64,000 bases of DNA from Pseudomonas sp. F(2018) (GCF_005508865.1 NZ_SCOM01000005.1:186001-250000); one strand, 5' to 3'; shown: positions 8,130 through 16,334, numbered from the stretch's first letter. Program-made: numbers and translations. The notes: a model not told the origin generated them from the letters alone.

Positions 8130-8966
8130 ATGCTCGATTCCAAACTCGGCCTGGCGGCCACTCTCTTTGCCTTCTCGGCCTCTGCTCTCGCGGCGTTGCC
8201 GGACACCCCCGGCACGCCGTTCCCGGCCGTTTCCAGTTTCGACAACAGCGGCCCGTATGCCACCACCAGCCAGGCCGAGGGGCCCAGCTGCCGCATCTAC
8301 CGGCCCAGCAACCTCGGTCAGAATGGCGTGCGCCACCCGATCATCCTGTGGGGCAACGGCACCGGCGCCACGCCCGACACCTATGCGGCGTTGCTGACCC
8401 ACTGGGCCAGCCACGGCTTCGTGGTGGCCGCCGCGGAAACGTCCGATGCCGGCACCGGCCAGGAGATGCTCGCCTGCCTGAGTTACCTGGTGCAGGCCAA
8501 CGGCAGCGCCTCCGGCACCTATGCCGGCAAGCTGAATGCCGGGCGGGTCGGCACTTCCGGTCACTCCCAGGGTGGTGGCGGTTCGATCATGGCCGGCCAG
8601 GATGACCGGGTGCGCACGACGGCGCCGATCCAGCCCTATACCCTCGGGCTCGGTCACAACACCAGTTCGCAGAGCAAGCAGAAGGGGCCGATGTTCCTGA
8701 TGTCCGGCGGCGGCGACAACATCGCCTTCCCCTACCTGAATGCCCAGCCGGTCTACAACCGCGCCAACGTGCCGGTGTTCTGGGGCGAGCGCCGCACGGT
8801 CTCGCACTTCGAGCCGGTCGGCAGTGGTGGAGCCTATCGCGGCCCGGCCACGGCCTGGTTCCGCTACCAGCTGATGAACGACCAGAGCGCCAGCAGCACC
8901 TTCAACGGCACCCTGTGCAGCCTGTGTGTCAGCCCGGTGTGGACGGTGAAGCGCAAGGGCTTCTGA
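8130..8966 (+). CDS. Exported polyesterase-like alpha/beta hydrolase
   Basis: This 278-residue protein begins with a Sec signal peptide ending near residue 22 (ASALA). The mature domain has a nucleophile elbow GHSQG (Ser146) followed by a run of glycines, a probable catalytic Asp196 in SGGGDN and His226 in SHFEP. The oxyanion region is WGNGTG (74-79). Ser-to-Asp (50) and Asp-to-His (30) spacings are close to those of the PETase/cutinase-like polyester hydrolases. Four cysteines (54, 116, 263, 266) suggest disulfides, including a CSLC pair near the C-terminus. It is monocistronic with a strong terminator after it. The substrate is inferred; a general lipase or esterase is the alternative. Confidence 0.75.
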   Translation: MLDSKLGLAATLFAFSASALAALPDTPGTPFPAVSSFDNSGPYATTSQAEGPSCRIYRPSNLGQNGVRHPIILWGNGTGATPDTYAALLTHWASHGFVVAAAETSDAGTGQEMLACLSYLVQANGSASGTYAGKLNAGRVGTSGHSQGGGGSIMAGQDDRVRTTAPIQPYTLGLGHNTSSQSKQKGPMFLMSGGGDNIAFPYLNAQPVYNRANVPVFWGERRTVSHFEPVGSGGAYRGPATAWFRYQLMNDQSASSTFNGTLCSLCVSPVWTVKRKGF

Positions 8967-8979
8967 GGCAGGCGGAGCG

Positions 8980-9007
8980 AGCCCCGTCCGCAGGCGCGGG
9001 CGGGGCT
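8980..9007. terminator. Bidirectional hairpin between hydrolase and rRNA methyltransferase genes
   Basis: The stem AGCCCCGTCCG / CGGGCGGGGCT, with one G-T wobble, lies between two convergent stop codons (8966 and 9016). It probably ends transcription from both sides. Confidence 0.7.
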
Positions 9008-9015
9008 TCCGTTAC

Positions 9016-10212
9016 TCAGCTGTTGGGCAGCAGGCGTACGGTCAGGCTCTTGATGTAGCGGGTCTCGGCGATGGCCGGGTGCACCGGGTGGTCCGGGCCC
9101 TGGGCGCCGCGTTCGAGCAGCTGGATATTGCGGTCCAGGTGGCGGGCGCTGGTCAGCAGGATGTTCTGCAGGTTGTCTTCTTCCAGGTGCATGGAACAGC
9201 TGGCGCTGACCAGGATGCCGTCCTTGTTGAGCATGCGCATGGCGGTCTCGTTGAGGCGGCGGTAGGCGGCCTCGCCGTTCTTGATGTCCTTCTTACGCTT
9301 GATGAAGGCGGGCGGGTCGGCAACGATCACGTCGAAGCGTTCCTCGGCGGACTTCAGTTCCTTGAGGGCGGCGAACACGTCGCCTTCCACGCAGGTGACC
9401 TTCTCGGCGACGCCGTTGAGGGTGGCGTTGCGCTCCACGCCATCTAGAGCGAAGCCGGAGGCATCGACGCAGAATACTTCGCTGGCGCCGAAGGCTGCAG
9501 CCTGTACGCCCCAGCCGCCGATGTAGCTGAACAGGTCGAGCACGCGCTTGCCCTGAACATAGGGCGCCAGGCGCGCACGGTTCATGCGGTGGTCGTAGAA
9601 CCAGCCGGTCTTCTGGCCTTCCAGCACCGGGGCGTGGAACTTCACGCCGTTCTCTTCCAGATCGACCCACTCCGGCACCACGCCGAAGGCGGTGTCGACA
9701 TAGCGCTCCAGGCCCTCGGCATCGCGGGCGGCGGAGTCGTTCTTGAACAGGATGCCGCGTGGCTTGAGCACCTGGACCAGGGCCTCGATCAGCGCGTCCT
9801 TGCTGCGCTCCATGGTGGCGGAGGCCAGCTGCACCACCAGATGGTCGCCGAAGCGGTCGACCACCAGCCCGGGGAGCAGGTCGGAATCGCCATAGACCAG
9901 GCGGTAGAAGGGCTTGTCGAACAGGCGCTCGCGCAGGCTCAGGGCCACGTTCAGGCGGTGCACCAGCAGCGACTTGTCCAGCACGTGCTTGACGTCGCGC
10001 GACAGCAGGCGGGCGCAGATCAGGTTGTTCGGGCTCATCGCCACGATACCCAGCGGCTTACCGCCGGCCGCTTCGAGGATCGCCTGGTCGCCGGCCTGGA
10101 AGCCGTGCAGCGGGGTGGCCGCCACGTCGATCTCGTTGCTGTAGACCCACAGGTGACCGGCGCGCAGGCGACGATCGGCGTTGGCTTTGAGGCGCAGGGC
10201 GGGCAGGGTCAT
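9016..10212 (-). CDS. RlmI-like class I rRNA methyltransferase
   Basis: The 398-residue protein has an N-terminal PUA-type RNA-binding domain (about residues 1-75, with RRLRAGHLWVYSNEI). A Rossmann methyltransferase domain follows, with SAM motif LDLFSYIGGWGVQA near residue 225, an acidic ribose-binding residue in FCVDASG, and the active-site motif DPPAFIKRKK. SASCSMHLEEDN holds the serine-cysteine-serine of RlmI-type enzymes. RlmI makes m5C1962 in 23S rRNA, and this protein is the best match in size and architecture. The sister enzyme RlmK-L is much longer. The gene is convergent with the hydrolase. Confidence 0.85.
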   Translation of the reverse strand: MTLPALRLKANADRRLRAGHLWVYSNEIDVAATPLHGFQAGDQAILEAAGGKPLGIVAMSPNNLICARLLSRDVKHVLDKSLLVHRLNVALSLRERLFDKPFYRLVYGDSDLLPGLVVDRFGDHLVVQLASATMERSKDALIEALVQVLKPRGILFKNDSAARDAEGLERYVDTAFGVVPEWVDLEENGVKFHAPVLEGQKTGWFYDHRMNRARLAPYVQGKRVLDLFSYIGGWGVQAAAFGASEVFCVDASGFALDGVERNATLNGVAEKVTCVEGDVFAALKELKSAEERFDVIVADPPAFIKRKKDIKNGEAAYRRLNETAMRMLNKDGILVSASCSMHLEEDNLQNILLTSARHLDRNIQLLERGAQGPDHPVHPAIAETRYIKSLTVRLLPNS

Positions 10213-10238
10213 TGGGGCGCTCCGGAAAAAAGAGCGCG

Positions 10239-10244
10239 ATTATA
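10239..10244 (-). promoter_or_regulatory. Probable -10 element for the RlmI-like gene
   Basis: The minus strand reads GGGTATAATCGCG about 27 bases before the start at 10212, an exact TATAAT. It lies just past the end of the PfpI gene, so the two minus-strand genes may be transcribed separately. No good -35 is apparent. Confidence 0.45.
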
Positions 10245-10259
10245 CCCCGCCCGCACCCG

Positions 10260-10799
10260 TCAGGCCGCCAGCGACTCCAGCAATGCTTGGTTGAACGCCG
10301 GCAGGTCGTCGGGTTTGCGGCTGCTGATCAAGTTACCGTCGCGGATCACCTCCTGGTCCTGCCAGTCGCCACCGGCGTTGCGGATGTCGTCCTTGAGCGA
10401 CGGCCAACTGGTCATGGTCTTGCCCTTGACCAGTCCGGCCGAGACCAGCAGCCAGGCACCGTGGCAGATCACCGCGATCGGCTTGCCGGATTTCTCCGCG
10501 GCCTGCACCAGGGTCAGGGCGGCGGTATCGGTGCGGATGGTGTCGGAGTTCATCACGCCGCCCGGCAGGACCAGGGCGTCGTATTCCTCGACCTGGGCGG
10601 TGTCGAAGGTGCCGTCGACCGGGAAGCTGTCGCCCGGCTTGTCATGGTGCCAGCCGCGCACCTGGCCTTCCTTGACGGACAGGATGTCGGCCTGGGCGCC
10701 GGCCTGTTCCAGGGCCTTCTTCGGCTCGGTCATCTCGACCTGTTCGAAACCATCGGTCACCAGCAGGGCGACGCGTTTGCCTTTCAGGGACAGCGACAT
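10260..10799 (-). CDS. PfpI/DJ-1 family protein deglycase-like protein
   Basis: This 179-residue protein starts at ATG 10799; an ATG seven codons upstream adds only a poorly conserved tail. The class I glutamine amidotransferase-like fold has the nucleophile elbow AVICHGAW with Cys112 and His113, an acidic partner in DGFEQVE (Glu19), and the PGG motif at 79-81. This places it in the PfpI/YhbO group. Members have been described as proteases, glyoxalase III or protein deglycases that protect against carbonyl and oxidative stress; the true activity here cannot be chosen from sequence. It is divergent from the HDOD gene and shares its upstream inverted repeat. Confidence 0.85.
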   Translation of the reverse strand: MSLSLKGKRVALLVTDGFEQVEMTEPKKALEQAGAQADILSVKEGQVRGWHHDKPGDSFPVDGTFDTAQVEEYDALVLPGGVMNSDTIRTDTAALTLVQAAEKSGKPIAVICHGAWLLVSAGLVKGKTMTSWPSLKDDIRNAGGDWQDQEVIRDGNLISSRKPDDLPAFNQALLESLAA

Positions 10800-10868
10800 G
10801 GTGGAGTCTCCTCTATACATGGGATGTCCCTGTTCCGACCGGCCCTGGGTGGAAAAGGTCAGCCAAAG

Positions 10869-10902
10869 GTTTAACCGCCTTGTCGCCGCGTCTCGGTTAA
10901 AC
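10869..10902. promoter_or_regulatory. 9-bp inverted repeat between pfpI-like and HDOD genes
   Basis: GTTTAACCG (10869-10877) and CGGTTAAAC (10894-10902) are perfect inverted arms separated by 16 bases, centred in the divergent promoter region. This is a candidate operator for one or both genes. The binding protein is unknown. Confidence 0.45.
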
Positions 10903-10938
10903 TGTAGGCTCGTTCACATTCTCCACGTGTCCTTTTCC

Positions 10939-11805
10939 ATGGCCCAAGAACTCTCCGCCGAACAGATCCAGCAGGTGCTGCAGGGCATCAGCGTGCCGCC
11001 GCAGCCGCAGATCATGGTCGATCTGCAGATGGAGCAGTTCCTGCCCAACCCGGACCTGAAGACCATCGCCCGGCTGATCAGCCAGGACCCGGGCCTGTCC
11101 GGCGCGCTGCTGAAGATCGTCAATTCGCCGTTCTTCGGCCTGTCCAACCGCATCGCCTCGATCCAGCAAGCGGTCAACCTGCTGGGCTGCAACTCGGTGA
11201 TCAACCTGATCAACGCCCAGTCGATCAAGGGCGAGATGAGCGACGAGACCATCGTCATCCTCAACCGCTTCTGGGACACCGCCCAGGACGTGGCAATGAC
11301 CTGCCTGACGCTGGCCAAACGCATCGGCTACCAGGCACCGGACGAGGCCTATACCCTCGGCCTGTTCCACAACTGTGGCATCCCGCTGATGCTCAAGCGC
11401 TTCCCCAACTACATGACGGTGCTGGAGGAGGCGTACTTCAACGCCAGCAGCGAGCGCCGCGTGGTGGACACCGAGAACCGCCTGCTCAACACCAACCATG
11501 CGGTGGTGGGTTACTTCACCGCCAAGTCGTGGAACTTGCCGCTGCACCTGTGCGAGGCCATCGCCAACCACCACAACGCGCTGTCGTTCTTCGAGGATGA
11601 CACCGGCCGCGATGCCCAGCTGAAGACGCTGATGGCGATCCTCAAGATGGCCGAGCACATCTGCGCCAGCTTCCGGGTGCTGGGCAACCAGGACGAGGAC
11701 CACGAGTGGGACAGCATCCAGCAGCACGTGCTGGAGTATGTCGGCCTCACCGAGTACGACTTCCAGACCCTCAAGGAAAGCATCCACGACCTGGGCGCCG
11801 GCTAA
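10939..11805 (+). CDS. HDOD domain protein
   Basis: The 288-residue protein starts at ATG 10939. Almost the whole chain is one HDOD domain: PPQPQIMVDLQ, ARLISQDPGLSGALLKIVNS near residues 54-73, and GLFHNCGIPLM near 145. HDOD domains resemble HD phosphohydrolases but usually lack a complete metal-binding HD pair and are thought to act as signalling or scaffold modules. No second output domain is attached. It sits alone between pfpI-like and mutM, consistent with the usual Pseudomonas order. The specific role is unknown. Confidence 0.88.
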   Translation: MAQELSAEQIQQVLQGISVPPQPQIMVDLQMEQFLPNPDLKTIARLISQDPGLSGALLKIVNSPFFGLSNRIASIQQAVNLLGCNSVINLINAQSIKGEMSDETIVILNRFWDTAQDVAMTCLTLAKRIGYQAPDEAYTLGLFHNCGIPLMLKRFPNYMTVLEEAYFNASSERRVVDTENRLLNTNHAVVGYFTAKSWNLPLHLCEAIANHHNALSFFEDDTGRDAQLKTLMAILKMAEHICASFRVLGNQDEDHEWDSIQQHVLEYVGLTEYDFQTLKESIHDLGAG

Positions 11806-11876
11806 GCGGGCCTCCCGGCGCAGCGCCTTTCCTGCTAGGGTGGCACTCCGCTCAGTTGTACCCCGCGAGTGCGTGA

Positions 11877-12689
11877 ATGCCTGAATTACCCGAAGTCGAA
11901 ACCACCTGCCGCGGTATCGCCCCCCATCTCGTCGGTCAGCGCGTCAGCCGCGTGGTGGTGCGCGAGCGCCGGCTGCGCTGGCCGATCCCCGAAGACCTCG
12001 ATGTGCGCCTGTCCGGCCAGCGCATCGAATGCGTCGAGCGGCGTGCCAAGTACCTGCTGATCCAAGCCGAGAGCGGCACCCTGATCGGTCACCTGGGCAT
12101 GTCCGGCAACCTGCGCCTGGTGCCGGTGGGTGCGCCGGTGGCCAAACACGAGCATGTCGACATCGAACTGGAGTCGGGCCTGGCCCTGCGCTACACCGAT
12201 CCGCGGCGCTTCGGCGCGCTGCTGTGGAGCAACGATCCGCTCAATCACGAGTTGCTGCTCAAACTGGGCCCGGAGCCACTGACCGACCTCTTCGATGGTG
12301 AGCGTCTGTATCAGCTGTCGCGCGGTCGCTCAATGGCGGTCAAACCGTTCATCATGGACAACGCGGTGGTGGTGGGCGTGGGCAACATCTACGCGACCGA
12401 GGCGCTGTTCGCCGCCGGCATCGACCCGCGCCGCGAGGCCGGCTCGATCTCCCGCGCGCGCTACGTGGCGCTGACCGTGGAGATCAAGCGCATCCTGGCT
12501 CACGCCATCGAGCGCGGCGGCACCACCCTGCGCGACTTCATCGGTGGCGATGGCCAGCCCGGTTACTTCCAGCAGGAGCTGTTCGCCTATGGGCGCGGCG
12601 GCGAGTTCTGCAGGGTCTGCGGTGCCACCCTGCGCGAGGTGAAGCTGGGTCAGCGGGCCAGCGTGTATTGCCCGAAATGCCAGCGCTAG
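11877..12689 (+). CDS. mutM: Formamidopyrimidine-DNA glycosylase
   Basis: This 270-residue protein is of standard length. It removes 8-oxoguanine and formamidopyrimidines from DNA and cleaves the abasic site. The catalytic N-terminus PELPEVETT (Pro1 nucleophile after Met removal, Glu2 and Glu5) is intact. A conserved Lys lies in RRAKYLLI, and the zinc finger at the C-terminus has CRVCGATL and YCPKCQR with four cysteines. The helix-two-turn-helix motif region GVGNIYATEALF is also present. The gene has its own upstream space after the HDOD gene. Confidence 0.97.
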   Translation: MPELPEVETTCRGIAPHLVGQRVSRVVVRERRLRWPIPEDLDVRLSGQRIECVERRAKYLLIQAESGTLIGHLGMSGNLRLVPVGAPVAKHEHVDIELESGLALRYTDPRRFGALLWSNDPLNHELLLKLGPEPLTDLFDGERLYQLSRGRSMAVKPFIMDNAVVVGVGNIYATEALFAAGIDPRREAGSISRARYVALTVEIKRILAHAIERGGTTLRDFIGGDGQPGYFQQELFAYGRGGEFCRVCGATLREVKLGQRASVYCPKCQR

Positions 12690-12739
12690 AGCGCGTGCTC
12701 CCGGATCGCACAGAATAAGAACAGGCAGTAGGAACAACG

Positions 12740-13318
12740 ATGCACGGCAACTACCTGCCGCCCAACCCGTTCGCCGAATGGCTGGGGCGTAGCGCACTGA
12801 GACTGATGGGCTGGCGTATCGAGGGCGCGTTGCCAAGGATCGACAAGTTCGTCGCCATCGGTGCCCACCACACCTCCAACTGGGATTTCGTGATCTTCAT
12901 CGCGCTGAAGTTCGTTCTGCGCCTGAACGCCCGCTGGTTCGGCAAGCACAGCATCTTCCGCTGGCCTTTCGGCGGCCTGCTGCGCAGCTGGGGCGGCATC
13001 CCGATCCAGCGCCATCTCAGCCTGAACATGGTGGACCAGGCGATTCAGGGCTTTCGCGACAGCCGCGAGTTCATCCTGGTGCTGTCGCCGGAGGGCACGC
13101 GCAAGAAGGTGCAGCGCTGGAAGATGGGCTTCTACCATATCGCCGTGGGGGCAGGTGTGCCGATAGTGCCGGCGGCCCTGGACTTCGCCAATCGCCGGGT
13201 GGTGATCGGCGCGCCGTTCCAGCCCAGTGGTGACGCCGAGGCGGATATCCGCGCGCTGCAGGCGTTCTTCCGCCCCTATGTGCCGAAGAAGCCTGAATAC
13301 GCATTCCACGGCGATTGA
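12740..13318 (+). CDS. PlsC-like 1-acyl-glycerol-phosphate acyltransferase family protein
   Basis: The 192-residue protein carries the acyltransferase HX4D catalytic motif HTSNWD (His44-Asp49) and a substrate-binding SPEGTRKK motif near residue 118, in the correct order for the PlsC/LPLAT superfamily. It lacks the long N-terminal membrane anchor of PlsC itself and is shorter, as in the small acyltransferase group found after mutM in Pseudomonas. It would act at the inner membrane on lysophospholipid or a related acceptor. The precise acceptor is unknown. The start has a recognisable upstream GGAAC spacing. Confidence 0.85.
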   Translation: MHGNYLPPNPFAEWLGRSALRLMGWRIEGALPRIDKFVAIGAHHTSNWDFVIFIALKFVLRLNARWFGKHSIFRWPFGGLLRSWGGIPIQRHLSLNMVDQAIQGFRDSREFILVLSPEGTRKKVQRWKMGFYHIAVGAGVPIVPAALDFANRRVVIGAPFQPSGDAEADIRALQAFFRPYVPKKPEYAFHGD

Positions 13319-13329
13319 CGGCGTTCACG

Positions 13330-13357
13330 CTGACAATTACGCGAGCGCTGTTATAGT
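13330..13357 (+). promoter_or_regulatory. Sigma70-type promoter upstream of small exported protein
   Basis: CTGACA (13330-13335), a 16-base spacer and TATAGT (13352-13357) form a plausible vegetative promoter 44 bases before the start codon at 13402. Confidence 0.5.
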
Positions 13358-13401
13358 TAGCTGCAACGCTCTGCCATAACTACACAATGAAGGATCGCGC
13401 C

Positions 13402-13740
13402 ATGAACCTGTTTCGCACCACCGCCGCTGTCTTGGCTCTGACCACTGGCCTGCTGGCACTGCCGGCGCAGGCGGAGGTGGTTCAGCAGAATGCCAGCGGC
13501 GATCCTGCCTATGCTCTCGAAGCTCCTAAGGGCTATGCCATGACCGGTGACTTGCTTATCGCCCGTCCGCTGCTGATCGGCGTCACTGTGATCGGTGCCG
13601 GCCTGTTCCTGGTTAGCCTGCCGTTCACTGCCGCCGGCGGCAACGTCAAGGAAGCCGGCCAGGCGCTGGTAGTGGAGCCTGGTATGTCCGCCTTCGTGCG
13701 TTGCCTGGGCTGCACCGAGAGCGGTTACAAGAAGGACTGA
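13402..13740 (+). CDS. Small exported/membrane protein of unknown function
   Basis: This is a 112-residue protein. The start at 13402 was chosen over an ATG at 13387 because AAGGA sits eight bases before it. The first ~22 residues form a Sec signal peptide ending LPAQA. The mature part has one long hydrophobic segment (LLIGVTVIGAGLFLVSLPF). A C-terminal part with two cysteines in RCLGCTE follows. I do not recognise a functional family. It is flanked by its own promoter and a hairpin, so it is transcribed alone. Confidence 0.75.
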   Translation: MNLFRTTAAVLALTTGLLALPAQAEVVQQNASGDPAYALEAPKGYAMTGDLLIARPLLIGVTVIGAGLFLVSLPFTAAGGNVKEAGQALVVEPGMSAFVRCLGCTESGYKKD

Positions 13741-13760
13741 TCCTTCCGCCGCTCTACTCA

Positions 13761-13787
13761 AGAAGCCGGTCCTTGTGGCCGGCTTCT
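13761..13787. terminator. Hairpin terminator between convergent genes
   Basis: AGAAGCCGG and CCGGCTTCT are perfect nine-base arms around a nine-base loop, 20 bases after the stop of the small exported protein and just before the stop of the converging gamma-glutamyltransferase gene. Confidence 0.75.
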
Positions 13788-13807
13788 GCGCTTCTGCCCT
13801 CAGTCGT

Positions 13808-15319
13808 CTATTGCCACAGCTCCGAGCGGCCCACTCCACGCGGGTCGCTGGCGGCCTCTACCTGGCCGCTGTCCTTGTGCCACAGCAGTACCTGCTGGTT
13901 GCCGTAGCTGCGTTCCACGCGCTTGAGCCGGTGCCCGCGCATTTCCAGGCTGCTCAGCTGGCTGGGGCTGAAGGCGTCGGCCTCGTACTCGATCACGTCC
14001 GGCAGGTACTGGTGGTGATAGCGCGGCGTGGCCGGCCATTGCTGCACCGGCTTGCCATCCAGGTAGTCGAGTGCGGCCAGCAGCACCATGCTGGGAATGC
14101 GGCTGCCGCCGGGCGTGCCGAAGCTGGCCAGCTCCTGGTCGCTCTCGATAAAGGTCGGGCTCATGGAGGACAGCGGTCGCTTGCCGGCGGCAATGACATT
14201 GGCCTGGCTGCCGGAGAGGCCATAGGCATTGCTGCCGCTTGGGTCGGCGGCGAAATCGTCCATCTCGTTGTTCAGTAGCACGCCGGTGCCGGGGACGGTG
14301 AAGGCGGCGCCGAACGGCAGGTTGATCGACAGGGTGGCGGTCACCGCATTGCCTTCGGCATCCAGCACGGTGAAGTGGGTGGTGTGATCGCCTTCGCGCC
14401 AGGCCGGCGAAGGCGGCAGGCTGGCGCTCGGTGTGGCGTTCTGCAGGGCGATGCCCTTGGCCAGCTCCTTCAGGTAGTCGGGCGCGAGCAGTTGGGGCAG
14501 CGGGTTGCGCACATGGTCGGGGTCGCCCAGCAGGCCGCGGTCGCGGTAGGCGCGGCGCAGGGTTTCCACCACGTAGTGACTGCGCTGCACCGCCCCGGCC
14601 TTCTGCCAGGGCAGTTGCTGCAGTATCAGCAGACTCTGCGCCAGCGCCACCCCGCCTGCCGACGGCGGTGGCGCGCTGATCAGCTCGCGCCCGCCTTCCA
14701 GCGACACGCGCAGGGGCTGGCGCTCCACTACGCGGTAGTCACGCAGATCGCGGGCGCTCCACACCCCGCCGCCGGCCTGGACGCCTTCCAGCAGCAGGCG
14801 CGCCGTTTCGCCGCCGTAGAAGCCGGCGTGACCGTCGCGAGCCAGGCGCTCCAAGGTGCGCACCAGGGCCGGCTGGCGCAGCAGGCCGTGCAGCGGCGGG
14901 ATGCGCTGCTGGTCGAGGAAGATGGCCGCGCTGGTCGGGTCCTGCCGCAACGCCTCCAGGCGCCATTCGGCACGCTCGCGATAGACCCGGTCGATGCCCA
15001 CGCCGTCGCGAGCCAGGCGAATGGCCGGAGTCAGCGAATCGGTCAGTGGCAGCTTGCCGTAGCGCTCTGCCAGATGGGCCAGGGCCGCAGGCAGGCCGGG
15101 AATGGCGGCGGCCAGCGGGCCGTTGAGCGACAACTCACGCTGCACCGTGCCGTTGCGGCGGTAGAGGTCCGGACCGGCGCTCAGCGGCGCGCGTTCGCGG
15201 GCGTCGATGAAACGGTAGGTGGGCTTGTCGCCGGCCTGGCGCAGCAGAAAGAAGCCGCCACCTCCCAGGCCGCACCAGCCAAGCCACAGCAGGCCGGCGA
15301 GAGGATGTTTGGCGAGCAT
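13808..15319 (-). CDS. Gamma-glutamyltransferase family protein with abbreviated N-terminus
   Basis: The 503-residue protein starts at ATG 15319. The catalytic half is well conserved: the autoprocessing/nucleophile Thr314 in HTTHF, GVLLNNEMDDF, the PLSSMSPTF loop and GTPGGSR. The small subunit would be 190 residues, as in E. coli Ggt. The large subunit is only about 313 residues instead of about 365. After MLAKHPLAGLLWLGWC the chain enters GLGGGGFFLL, which normally follows about 50 residues of conserved helix (the GGNAVDAAVA region). That block and a classical signal peptide are absent, and no other frame upstream supplies them. It may be a divergent anchored form or a decayed gene. It normally hydrolyses or transfers the gamma-glutamyl group of glutathione in the periplasm. 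Confidence 0.8.
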   Translation of the reverse strand: MLAKHPLAGLLWLGWCGLGGGGFFLLRQAGDKPTYRFIDARERAPLSAGPDLYRRNGTVQRELSLNGPLAAAIPGLPAALAHLAERYGKLPLTDSLTPAIRLARDGVGIDRVYRERAEWRLEALRQDPTSAAIFLDQQRIPPLHGLLRQPALVRTLERLARDGHAGFYGGETARLLLEGVQAGGGVWSARDLRDYRVVERQPLRVSLEGGRELISAPPPSAGGVALAQSLLILQQLPWQKAGAVQRSHYVVETLRRAYRDRGLLGDPDHVRNPLPQLLAPDYLKELAKGIALQNATPSASLPPSPAWREGDHTTHFTVLDAEGNAVTATLSINLPFGAAFTVPGTGVLLNNEMDDFAADPSGSNAYGLSGSQANVIAAGKRPLSSMSPTFIESDQELASFGTPGGSRIPSMVLLAALDYLDGKPVQQWPATPRYHHQYLPDVIEYEADAFSPSQLSSLEMRGHRLKRVERSYGNQQVLLWHKDSGQVEAASDPRGVGRSELWQ

Positions 15320-15399
15320 GGGGCGATCCGTGCGGGACAGGCCTAACAGCCTAGCGGAGATCGATACCCAGCGGTGGCGACTGTGACTCGCTGACGCGA

Positions 15400-15651
15400 T
15401 CAGGCCTTGCCGGTGATCAGGCGGTACTTGTCCATCAGTTGCTCCTTGGTCTCGACGCGGGCCTCGTCGAGCGGGATGCAGTCCACCGGGCAGACCTGCT
15501 GGCATTGCGGTTCGTCGTAGTGGCCGACGCACTCGGTGCACAGGTTGGGGTCGATCACGTAGATCTCCTCACCCTGGGAGATGGCGCCGTTGGGGCACTC
15601 GGGCTCGCAGACGTCGCAGTTGATGCAGTCGTCGGTGATTTTCAGGGACAT
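15400..15651 (-). CDS. 2[4Fe-4S] ferredoxin (YfhL/Fdx type)
   Basis: This 83-residue protein starts at ATG 15651 with MSLKITDDC. An upstream in-frame ATG is not supported by similarity. It has one cluster motif, CINCDVCEPECP, and a second, CTECVGHYDEPQCQQVCPVDC, with the 8-residue insertion between the second and third cysteines. That pattern is typical of the Allochromatium-type ferredoxins, which have very low redox potentials. It lies between the gamma-glutamyltransferase gene and coaD on the same strand, the usual Pseudomonas arrangement. Redox partners are unknown. Confidence 0.93.
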   Translation of the reverse strand: MSLKITDDCINCDVCEPECPNGAISQGEEIYVIDPNLCTECVGHYDEPQCQQVCPVDCIPLDEARVETKEQLMDKYRLITGKA

Positions 15652-15776
15652 CGGGCAACTCCTGCCAGGCCCGTTGGGCATGGCACTTTCAGGCATTCAA
15701 TGGGCGAATTGTGCCGGATTGCCGGGCATCGCGCCATGCAAGGGCGACCGTAGTCACCCGCACGGCACCTCGAGGA

Positions 15777-16256
15777 TCAGCGTTTGAAGCGCTCGGCCAG
15801 GGCCTCGGCGACGGCCGGATGGACGAACTTGCCGATGTCACCGCCGAGTGCCGCGATCTCGCGGACCAGGGTCGAGGAGATGAAGGAGTACTTCTCCGAC
15901 GGGGTCAGGAACATGCTTTCCACGTCCGGTGCCAGCTGGCGGTTCATGTTGGCCAGCTGGAACTCGTACTCGAAGTCGGACACCGCACGCAGGCCGCGCA
16001 GCAGGATGTTGGCGTTCTGTTCCTTGACGAAGTGCGCCAACAGGGTGGAGAAGCCGACCACCTCGACATTCGGCAGGTGCGCGGTGACCTCCCGGGCCAG
16101 CGCCACGCGTTGCTCCAGAGGGAACAGCGGATTCTTCTTGGGGCTGGCGGCGACTGCGATGATCACGGTGTCGAACAGGCGCGATGCGCGCTCGATCAGG
16201 TCGCCATGGCCCTTGGTGATGGGGTCGAAGGTACCCGGGTACAACACTCGATTCAT
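15777..16256 (-). CDS. coaD: Phosphopantetheine adenylyltransferase
   Basis: The 159-residue protein has the standard CoaD length. It transfers AMP from ATP to 4'-phosphopantetheine to form dephospho-CoA, the penultimate step of coenzyme A synthesis. The nucleotidyltransferase signature GTFDPITKGHGDLI is at residues 8-21, with the catalytic histidine of the T/HxGH motif. The C-terminal motif SSTLVREIAALGGD is present. It is followed by the ferredoxin gene after about 125 bases. Nothing unusual is seen. Confidence 0.96.
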   Translation of the reverse strand: MNRVLYPGTFDPITKGHGDLIERASRLFDTVIIAVAASPKKNPLFPLEQRVALAREVTAHLPNVEVVGFSTLLAHFVKEQNANILLRGLRAVSDFEYEFQLANMNRQLAPDVESMFLTPSEKYSFISSTLVREIAALGGDIGKFVHPAVAEALAERFKR

Positions 16257-16334
16257 CGCGAAGTCCTGCTCGGAGCGGTTGGAGTGCGCGGATGGTAGCG
16301 CAGCGTTTCCCCCCGGGCCAAGCAGAGGAAATCC

